A stretch of DNA of 11,025 nucleotides, from positions 1-11,025 of the forward strand of contig JADGAO010000098.1 in NCBI GenBank assembly GCA_015231995.1, written 5' to 3'. The translations under genes and the position numbers were made by a program. This DNA is from Nitrospinota bacterium. Lineage in GTDB: Bacteria; Nitrospinota_A; UBA7883; JACRLM01. This document shows positions 7,052 to 11,025 of the stretch, one piece after another; within the stretch, counting starts at the first letter, position 1, and each line of letters starts with the position of its first letter. The notes below the pieces were generated by a model. The model was not told where the DNA came from and ran no database searches. It was given only the letters and a program-made list of their open reading frames with translations.

Positions 7052-7264
7052 TTAATCAAATTCTTCTTTTGGAATTTTTGACTGCTTGATGATGGCCATC
7101 AGCGTGCCAATGGGAATCGGACGGTTTTTCCCATGCAGTGGAACTGCGACCATTACGCCAGAATAAGTGTTTTTGTAAATCTGATGACTTCCTTTTTGGC
7201 GAGAGAGAACAAAACCTTGAGACAAGAGAATACGGATTAAGCGATTAGCGGTGATTGGCCGCAT
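7052..7264 (-). CDS. hicA: HicA-family mRNA interferase toxin
   Basis: 70 aa from the ATG at 7264, the start that fits the family (MRPITANRLIRILLSQGF). A longer frame from 7279 adds five residues. HicA toxins are dsRBD-fold ribonucleases that cleave mRNA independently of translation. The catalytic His lies in RQKGSHQIYKN, and VAVPLHGKNRPIPIGTLMAIIKQ is the conserved second half, ending with KEEF. Its start overlaps the end of hicB by 20 nt, so translation is coupled. Antitoxin-first order (hicB then hicA) is opposite to E. coli hicAB but common elsewhere. yggS lies 118 bp downstream on the same strand. Confidence 0.93.
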   Translation of the reverse strand: MRPITANRLIRILLSQGFVLSRQKGSHQIYKNTYSGVMVAVPLHGKNRPIPIGTLMAIIKQSKIPKEEFD

Positions 7265-7529
7265 GGGATAATCTAACATTGGCGGGCAAGCTTATTTCCA
7301 CGTCATCAATAATCGGACGATGATCGAAAACGGGTATTTTTTCGCCTCCTGCGGCCAATTCCGTCAGCCATAGCTCCAGGACTTCTCTCGCGTTTTCTTT
7401 CGCGTCCTCAAAACTCCGGCCAAAAGTCACGCAACCGGGAAAATCAGGAAAAGATACGTTGAACCCGCCTTCTTGCGCTGGATCGAAAACCGCAGAATAT
7501 CTAAGGATTTTTCTTTTCATGCGATTCAT
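7245..7529 (-). CDS. hicB: HicB-family antitoxin
   Basis: 94 aa. YSAVFDPAQEGGFNVSFPDFPGCVTFGRSFEDAKENAREVLELWL is the degenerate RNase-H-like HicB fold that binds and neutralises HicA. After it (residues about 60-94) there is no ribbon-helix-helix or helix-turn-helix domain, so autorepression by this short form is not obvious. The start is either ATG 7529 or ATG 7520 (Met4), and neither has a strong ribosome-binding site. A 19-codon stub frame ends 6 nt upstream, so re-initiation from it is possible. Upstream is repeat copy 2 with a weakened promoter. Confidence 0.92.
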   Translation of the reverse strand: MNRMKRKILRYSAVFDPAQEGGFNVSFPDFPGCVTFGRSFEDAKENAREVLELWLTELAAGGEKIPVFDHRPIIDDVEISLPANVRLSHAANHR

Positions 7530-7535
7530 TTTAAT

Positions 7536-7595
7536 TTAGTTCCAGCATGGAATACAACACGCCGTCATTTGATGGTGTTTGGGCGCCCCGCTCAT
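7536..7595 (-). pseudogene. 19-codon stub frame starting with the duplicated yggS start
   Basis: In repeat copy 2 the yggS start ATGAGCG is followed not by yggS but by an unrelated frame that ends at TAA (7538-7536) after 19 codons, just before the hicB ATG at 7529. It begins MSGAPKHHQM. It is probably a by-product of the rearrangement. It may act as a leader that delivers ribosomes to hicB. Confidence 0.3.
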
Positions 7596-7638
7596 TGCGC
7601 TAACCGTAGCCTATCGGGATTGGGGATTCAAATGGATT
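7589..7638 (-). repeat. 50-bp direct repeat, copy 2
   Basis: Second copy of the repeat at 6927-6976. Its single difference (C at 7604) changes the minus-strand -10 from TACGAT to TACGGT at the fifth, usually conserved, position. It abuts the palindromic element that begins at 7637. Confidence 0.95.
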
Positions 7639-7796
7639 AGGGGGCTGTCGCCCAATTGCTCGGCGTGGGTGTTCTTCACCCCGCCGTCCTTAATGAAGAA
7701 TAAACTCACATTAAAAAATAAGGAATTCGAGGTGAAGAACAACTCGAACAGCGTTTGTCGCTTCTATTTTTCCATTTGGCGACAGCCCATTAGGGG
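7637..7796 (+). mobile_element. MITE-like non-autonomous inverted-repeat element, copy 2
   Basis: Inverted ends GGGCTGTCGCC (7642-7652) and GGCGACAGCCC (7778-7788) enclose about 125 bp, with weaker similarity continuing on both sides. TTAGGGG occurs at both borders (7637-7643 and 7790-7796), as expected for a target duplication, although the G-run blurs the edge. Inside are a hairpin CGGCG-t-GGGTG/CACCCCGCCG (7661-7671/7677-7686, loop TTCTT) and, near the other end, TTCGAG/CTCGAA (7726-7731/7743-7748). The centre is AT-rich. It codes for nothing. It is related to 92-195 in inverted orientation. Confidence 0.65.
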
Positions 7797-8401
7797 TGGA
7801 GACTCCCGCTCATCTCTTTTTTGATTTTCATTATCACAGGAAGCTGTTTTTTTAGTTTGACCGAAATGCCCAACTCCCTGGCTATCGGACCCAAAGCTTT
7901 CGATAAAACGGCGTCCCGAATATGAAGCTCTGATGGTTTTTGATCGTACTTTTTTATGGTTTCAAATATATTTTGGGCGACCGCTTCGCAAGTACCCGCT
8001 TCTGGCTCTATCACGTTTATCCGAAAGATGAATCCAGAAGCGCGATGCGCCACAATCACCGTCCGAAGCCAATATGGGCGGTCTTGGTCATCGCCTATCA
8101 AATCCAAATTGAAAAAGGCGTCCACCTCCCAAACCATTTCGCCGGAAGATTTAGCGTCCTTGAGCGCTTTGAGCGTAAGCGGATCAACTTTTATCTCTGG
8201 CGCCGCCGCTTCTTTTTTTGCCGCCGGCTTTTCGAAAATGGTTGGAACGGGTGAATCTGGCGCGCTGTCGGGGCCTGGCAGATACACCAACACCTCGTCT
8301 GCGCCTTCTACGGCTTTTTCAGGATTTTTTTCATAATCCACCGCAAATAAACAAGCGCAATGAAGTATGGAGATCAGGGCCTGAGCCTCGCTCTCATTCA
8401 C
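7790..8401 (-). CDS. DUF6930-like domain protein downstream of fic
   Basis: 203 aa from GTG 8401, which overlaps the last 8 nt of fic; frame upstream of that point is only the shadow of fic. An N-terminal helix (about 1-25, with Cys in LHCACLFAVDYEKNP) is followed by an Ala/Pro/Lys-rich linker (about 40-75). An alpha/beta domain (about 85-203) then includes EVDAFFNLDLIGDDQDRPYW, LRTVIVAHRASGFIF, and KPSELHIRDAVLSKALGPIA with RELGISVKLKKQLPVI. The last part resembles DUF6930, where a predicted strand-helix-strand follows a 'what is the value of position x' type segment. Function is unknown. The stop codon lies in the border of the adjacent inverted-repeat element, so the C-terminus may be truncated. 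Family call is tentative. Confidence 0.6.
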   Translation of the reverse strand: MNESEAQALISILHCACLFAVDYEKNPEKAVEGADEVLVYLPGPDSAPDSPVPTIFEKPAAKKEAAAPEIKVDPLTLKALKDAKSSGEMVWEVDAFFNLDLIGDDQDRPYWLRTVIVAHRASGFIFRINVIEPEAGTCEAVAQNIFETIKKYDQKPSELHIRDAVLSKALGPIARELGISVKLKKQLPVIMKIKKEMSGSLHP

Positions 8402-9530
8402 ATGCCAGTTTGAACAACTGCAAGTAAGCGTCAAACGTGTACATCCTGCCGCGCTTGCCGCCGGGAATTTCTTTGAGTATCCCAAATCGCTCCAAATCGG
8501 CCACCAGTTTGTACGCTGACGCCGATGACACTTCCGCCACCTCACCCACTTTGGCGGCGTTGATTAGCGGGCGTTGATACAAATAATGGACGATCTTCCG
8601 GGCATTGGCCGTCCTGCTACCTAGCGCTTGTATTTGGGTATCCACCTGCTTTTGCAGTTTCAGGATGTTATCGAAAGTGGCGATACCGCTTTCCGCAGTT
8701 TTTATAATCCCCACCAGGAAAAATTTGAACCATTGCGCGAGGTCGTTCTTTTCTCTCACCCTCATCAGGTTGTCGTAATAGTGCGTCCGGTTGCGCTCGA
8801 AAAAGTCCGATAGGTACAGCACAGGCTGTTTCAATATCCCTTTGCCTACCAGATACAATGTAATCATTAACCGTCCCACCCGCCCATTTCCGTCCAGAAA
8901 CGGGTGGATGGTTTCAAACTGGTAATGGATCAGGGCAATTTTTAATAGTTCCGGGAAATACTGCGTATCGTTATGCGCGAACTTTTCGATATCGCCCATC
9001 AACTCGCCGATGGATGTATGAGGAGGCGGCACGAAAACCGCATCATCAATGCTCGCCCCGCCAATCCAGTTCTGGCTCCGCCTGAACTCGCCGGGTAGTT
9101 TATGTTTGCCGCGCACGCCTTGTAGCAAGGTTTTATGTGATTCACATATTAATCGTGTGGAAAAGGGGAGAGTCTTTAAGTTCTCTATTGCCTCATTCAT
9201 GGCCGCTACATAGTTTTGCACTTCTTCCCAATCGTCTCTTTTATCCAATGCGACATCTTCCTTTTGCAGAAGAGCCTCCTCCATGTTCGTTTGCGTGCCT
9301 TCGATTTTGCTCGACTGGGTAGCCTCCTTAAAGACATGCATGCTAATAAACAAATCAATATTGGGAATGTAGTCGGAGTACATATCCAGCTTGCCCAGCT
9401 TCCGATCAGCCTCTCCAAGGAGTTTAATCAATTCCATGTCGTTCAACTCCCAAACCCGATTAATCGGATTGGGCTGAAAACTCTTGTGGTACCCTTGCTG
9501 AATGTAACGGCCCGGCTGGAAGTTTTTCAT
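8394..9530 (-). CDS. Fic-domain protein adenylyltransferase with C-terminal winged helix
   Basis: 378 aa from ATG 9530. The frame stays open upstream to a TTG at 9608, but that part is repeat DNA and MKNFQPGRYIQQGYHKSF matches the family start. Fic_N region: ATQSSKIEGTQTN carries the inhibitory (S/T)xxxE(G/N) motif (S73, E77, G78), so this is a class II, self-inhibited Fic. The catalytic motif HPFLDGNGRVGR (209-220) is intact with His209. The flap region is near GEFRRSQNWIGG. Residues about 300-370 form a winged helix (INAAKVGEVAEVSSASAYKLV). Such enzymes transfer AMP from ATP to Ser/Thr/Tyr of a target protein; the target is unknown. The winged helix could bind DNA. It heads a two-gene unit with the DUF6930-like gene. 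Confidence 0.95.
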   Translation of the reverse strand: MKNFQPGRYIQQGYHKSFQPNPINRVWELNDMELIKLLGEADRKLGKLDMYSDYIPNIDLFISMHVFKEATQSSKIEGTQTNMEEALLQKEDVALDKRDDWEEVQNYVAAMNEAIENLKTLPFSTRLICESHKTLLQGVRGKHKLPGEFRRSQNWIGGASIDDAVFVPPPHTSIGELMGDIEKFAHNDTQYFPELLKIALIHYQFETIHPFLDGNGRVGRLMITLYLVGKGILKQPVLYLSDFFERNRTHYYDNLMRVREKNDLAQWFKFFLVGIIKTAESGIATFDNILKLQKQVDTQIQALGSRTANARKIVHYLYQRPLINAAKVGEVAEVSSASAYKLVADLERFGILKEIPGGKRGRMYTFDAYLQLFKLACE

Positions 9531-9549
9531 CGAAGCGCCCAATTTAAAG

Positions 9550-9672
9550 AAAACTAAAACAAGCTCGGCGGCTGTTTTAGATTTTACGCCAAAACTAAAA
9601 TAACGCAACTTATTATTTTAGATTTTGCGTTAAAACTAAAATAGTGCAAGTTGTTATTTTAGTTTGGCGGTA
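9550..9672 (-). repeat. Three 41-bp tandem repeats forming a putative operator array
   Basis: Units begin at 9550, 9591 and 9632 with AAAACTAAAA, an exact 41-bp period. Each holds an inverted pair CTAAAA...TTTTAG: 9554/9575, 9595/9616 and 9636/9657 (start positions). The six half-sites are thus 20-21 bp apart throughout, two turns of the helix. The inter-half-site DNA has diverged while the half-sites are kept, which argues for a binding function. The array covers the candidate fic promoter. Confidence 0.75.
9581..9608 (-). promoter_or_regulatory. Candidate fic promoter
   Basis: On the minus strand, TTGCGT (9608-9603), a 16-bp spacer and TAAAAT (9586-9581, 5 of 6 to TATAAT) form a plausible sigma70 promoter. 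The middle operator pair overlaps the -35 and spacer, and the fic-proximal pair overlaps the -10 and start region. Transcription would begin about 45 nt before the ATG at 9530. Confidence 0.45.
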
Positions 9673-9746
9673 TTGCAACATATGCCACTCTATGATCAAT
9701 TATTTCTCGCCCACAAATTAAAAACCTTCCCAAAACCACAAATAGC

Positions 9747-9774
9747 TTGATTCCCTCACGGTTTATCGTTTAAT
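9747..9774 (+). promoter_or_regulatory. Candidate tRNA-His promoter
   Basis: TTGATT (9747-9752), a 16-bp spacer and TTTAAT (9769-9774) lie so that transcription would begin about 10 nt before the tRNA. The stretch 9673-9746 between the fic array and this promoter is AT-rich, and I see nothing else in it. Confidence 0.45.
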
Positions 9775-9790
9775 TTGTAGAGTCATTTGT

Positions 9791-9867
9791 GGTGGGCGTA
9801 GCTCAGCTGGTAGAGCGTTGGATTGTGGTTCCAAATGTCGAGGGTTCAAGCCCCTTCGCCCACCCCA
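9791..9867 (+). tRNA. tRNA-His (anticodon GTG)
   Basis: Full cloverleaf: acceptor GTGGGCG (9792-9798) pairs with CGCCCAC (9857-9863). D-arm GCTC/GAGC (9801-9804/9813-9816). Anticodon stem TTGGA/TCCAA encloses TTGTGGT with anticodon GTG at 9825-9827. T-loop is TTCAAGC (9845-9851). G at 9791 is the extra G-1 that defines tRNA-His, facing discriminator C at 9864, and CCA (9865-9867) is encoded. Six T residues (9868-9873) follow directly and may help end transcription. Confidence 0.98.
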
Positions 9868-9882
9868 TTTTTTGCCATGCGT

Positions 9883-9910
9883 TTATCATTCACTTTTCCC
9901 TTCCTATAAC
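9883..9910 (+). promoter_or_regulatory. Candidate promoter of the ATP synthase operon
   Basis: TTATCA (9883-9888), a 16-bp spacer and TATAAC (9905-9910, 5 of 6 to TATAAT) lie between the tRNA and the first frame of the atp operon. The leader would be over 70 nt long and includes an A-run at 9930-9938. Confidence 0.35.
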
Positions 9911-9990
9911 CTGTCAACGGCCTTTTTGATAAAAAAAACGATTCTCCGCATTTCTTCCGTTGAAAAAGCGGATTAAAAGGATTAGACTTC

Positions 9991-10137
9991 ATGGATTTTA
10001 ACGCTCCGGTTTTATTTCAGGTGGGATCGGGCGGCGTTTTTTCGGTGTTTCCAAATCCGCCGGAAGGGGATATGCTCCGCGTTTTACGCGGGTTTTATCC
10101 CGGCGGTTTTTTACGCGCTAATTGGGACGGAAAATGA
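9991..10137 (+). CDS. Small 48-aa frame coupled to atpX, coding status uncertain
   Basis: Begins ATG 9991 with AAAAGG 10 nt upstream and ends at TGA 10137. The stop overlaps the atpX start as ATGA, the classic arrangement for translational coupling. The product (starts MDFNAPVLFQVGSGGVF, includes FPNPPEGDMLRVLRGFYPGG) matches nothing I recognise and has no signal peptide. Codon use is rich in TTT, unlike the GC-rich neighbours. DNA inside it can form the hairpin CCGCG/CGCGG (10077-10081/10087-10091) followed by GTTTT, so the stretch may instead be an untranslated leader or attenuator. Confidence 0.35.
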   Translation: MDFNAPVLFQVGSGGVFSVFPNPPEGDMLRVLRGFYPGGFLRANWDGK

Positions 10138-10565
10138 TCGAGATACATCCTTTGATGCTTGCGATACAGGCCGCGAACTTCCTGTTCATGCTCTGGTTCC
10201 TTAACAGGTTCGTTTTCAAGCCCATTCTCAAGGTTGTGGAAGAGCGGGAAAACAAGTTCAAGGGGCTCGACCGCGATGGGAAGGCTTTGTTGGAGCGCGG
10301 CGAAAAAGCGTTGGGCGATTACGAGAAAAAACTGGCGAAGCTTCGCCACGACTCTGCAGAGGTTACTGGCGTCGCCCGTAAAGAGGCGCAGGAAGCCGCG
10401 CAGAAGATAATCGAAGAGGCCAAAGGCTCTTTCAAGCAGGCGGTGGACAAGGCTCGCGCCGACATAGCAAAAGATGTGGAGACCGCAGGCCCTGCTATTA
10501 AAAAAGATGTGTCGTTGTTCGCAGGGTTGATAGCCTCGAAAATTATGGGGAGGGACATGAAGTGA
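10134..10565 (+). CDS. atpX: F1Fo ATP synthase subunit b' (b-type stator)
   Basis: 143 aa from ATG 10134. A TTG at 10122 would add four residues but lacks support. One transmembrane helix (about 5-28, HPLMLAIQAANFLFMLWFLN) is followed by the conserved RFVFKPILKVVEERENK, then a long Lys/Glu/Ala helix typical of the stator stalk that holds F1 against the rotating c-ring. It lacks a cleavable signal peptide, whereas the next gene has one. Two b-type genes in tandem match the atpX-atpF arrangement of deltaproteobacteria. The stop overlaps the next start by 4 nt (GTGA). Which one is b and which b' is inferred from order. Confidence 0.88.
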   Translation: MIEIHPLMLAIQAANFLFMLWFLNRFVFKPILKVVEERENKFKGLDRDGKALLERGEKALGDYEKKLAKLRHDSAEVTGVARKEAQEAAQKIIEEAKGSFKQAVDKARADIAKDVETAGPAIKKDVSLFAGLIASKIMGRDMK

Positions 10566-11025
10566 CTCTGCGCTCTCCTCTGGTTATTCTTCTTCTCGCC
10601 GGGCTTGCCCTGATGGAGGGCGTGGCGTGGGCGTCGGGCATCCCGATGGCCACGGAGTGGGACTGGAAACGCGACGGCGGCAGGATTCTCAATTCCCTCG
10701 TCGTGTTGAGCGCCGTTGTTTATCTGGTCATCCGGTTCGGCGCGCCGGTGTTCCGCAAACGGGCGGATGACATCGCCGGCAAGTTCGAGTCGCTGGAAAA
10801 CGCCAAACGCGACGCGGAAGCCAAGCTTAAGGAATACGAAGCCCGCCTCGTCCAGATCGAGGTGGAGGCCAAAAAGATACACGAAGAAGCCGTCGCCGAA
10901 GGCGCGGTGATAAAGAAGCTTGTGATTGAGCAGGCGGAGAGCTCGGCCAAAAGAATCGTGGAGAAAGCCACGGAGCAGATACAGATGGAGTCCGCCCGCG
11001 CCCGCGAGAAACTTCGCGACGAGGC
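10562..11025 (+). CDS. atpF: F1Fo ATP synthase subunit b, 3'-truncated by window end
   Basis: Starts at GTG 10562, 7 nt after GGGGAGGG, overlapping the atpX stop; 154 codons are visible and the frame is open at the edge. Residues 1-25 look like a signal peptide (SPLVILLLAGLALMEGVAWA, then SG). A transmembrane helix follows at about 47-62 (NSLVVLSAVVYLVIRF), then a long charged helix beginning KRADDIAGKFESLENAKRDAEAKL, the subunit b stalk. A signal-like extension on AtpF is known in deltaproteobacterial ATP synthases. The rest of the operon (atpH, atpA and so on) is expected beyond the window. Confidence 0.85.
   Translation, partial: MTLRSPLVILLLAGLALMEGVAWASGIPMATEWDWKRDGGRILNSLVVLSAVVYLVIRFGAPVFRKRADDIAGKFESLENAKRDAEAKLKEYEARLVQIEVEAKKIHEEAVAEGAVIKKLVIEQAESSAKRIVEKATEQIQMESARAREKLRDE

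Larger units (their letters stand above)
6977..7588 (-). other. hicBA-bearing unit flanked by 50-bp direct repeats
   Basis: The 612 bp between the repeat copies contain hicB and hicA, a 75-bp non-coding stretch after hicA and a short stub frame before hicB. There is no transposase or integrase and no inverted repeat at the ends. The DNA looks AT-richer than yggS and proC. Recombination between the repeats would remove 662 bp and leave one promoter and an intact yggS. It may be an inserted toxin-antitoxin cassette; a 50-bp target duplication would be unusually long for a transposon. Confidence 0.5.

Noticed and set aside
6320..7081. Plus-strand frame over yggS ending with AYRDWGFKWI, shared with a frame at 7579-7824
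   Set aside because: The shared peptide comes only from the 50-bp DNA repeat read in the wrong strand; it is not a protein family signal.
8402..8545. N-terminal extension of the DUF6930-like gene
   Set aside because: This part is an out-of-frame copy of fic coding sequence (Arg/Trp/Cys-rich); the GTG at 8401 is the sensible start.
9531..9608. N-terminal extension of Fic from a TTG
   Set aside because: It translates the 41-bp operator repeats; the family start MKNFQPGRYI at 9530 fits better.
9706..9720. TCGCCCAC near 9710 as an integration remnant of the tRNA-His 3' end
   Set aside because: Only 8 bp match and the site lies upstream of the tRNA, not downstream where 3'-end integration would leave a copy.
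1..11025. CRISPR array
   Set aside because: The only tandem repeat (9550-9672) has three units with no unique spacers of constant length between conserved full repeats, and no cas genes are present.

Overview
The window reads as a piece of a Gram-negative bacterial chromosome of moderately high GC. A periplasmic c-type cytochrome, two exported or membrane proteins of unknown role, and a pair of ATP synthase b-type subunits (the second with a signal-peptide-like start) recall deltaproteobacterial or Nitrospinota-like relatives. That placement is inference only; no rRNA or clade marker is present.

Layout. 1-229: a run of hairpins and the first copy of a short palindromic element. 230-766 (minus): a cytochrome c'/c556-type protein with a His-rich linker and a possibly structured leader. 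1131-2007 (plus): a two-gene operon, secreted beta-domain protein plus four-helix membrane protein. 2021-3103 (minus): a GT-B glycosyltransferase. 3258-5285 (plus): an orphan membrane PAS histidine kinase. 5305-5385: a REP-like repeat and a hairpin. 5410-6933 (minus): the conserved yggS-proC pair. 6934-9790: an AT-richer accessory block, all minus strand, holding a hicBA toxin-antitoxin pair, a second copy of the palindromic element, a DUF6930-like gene and a Fic AMP-transferase gene. 9791-9867: tRNA-His(GTG). 9991-end (plus): start of an ATP synthase operon, with a small coupled upstream ORF, atpX (b') and the 5' part of atpF (b).

Most interesting is the accessory block. hicBA sits between two 50-bp direct repeats (49/50 identical). 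Each repeat carries what looks like the yggS promoter, its ATG and its second codon. The simplest reading is that hicBA entered at codon 3 of yggS: one repeat copy now drives hicBA through a 19-codon stub, and the other regenerates a promoter and start for yggS. Further upstream, fic overlaps the DUF6930-like gene by 8 bp. The fic promoter is embedded in three exact 41-bp-period repeats holding six CTAAAA/TTTTAG half-sites spaced two helical turns apart, a strong candidate operator array. The DUF6930-like gene ends exactly at the edge of a roughly 150-bp inverted-repeat element that has a second, inverted relative at the left edge of the window.

How the genes may work together: fic, DUF6930-like, hicB, hicA, yggS and proC all face the same way, so read-through could link toxin-like modules to PLP homeostasis and proline synthesis. 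This is inference; terminators and transcripts cannot be judged from sequence alone.
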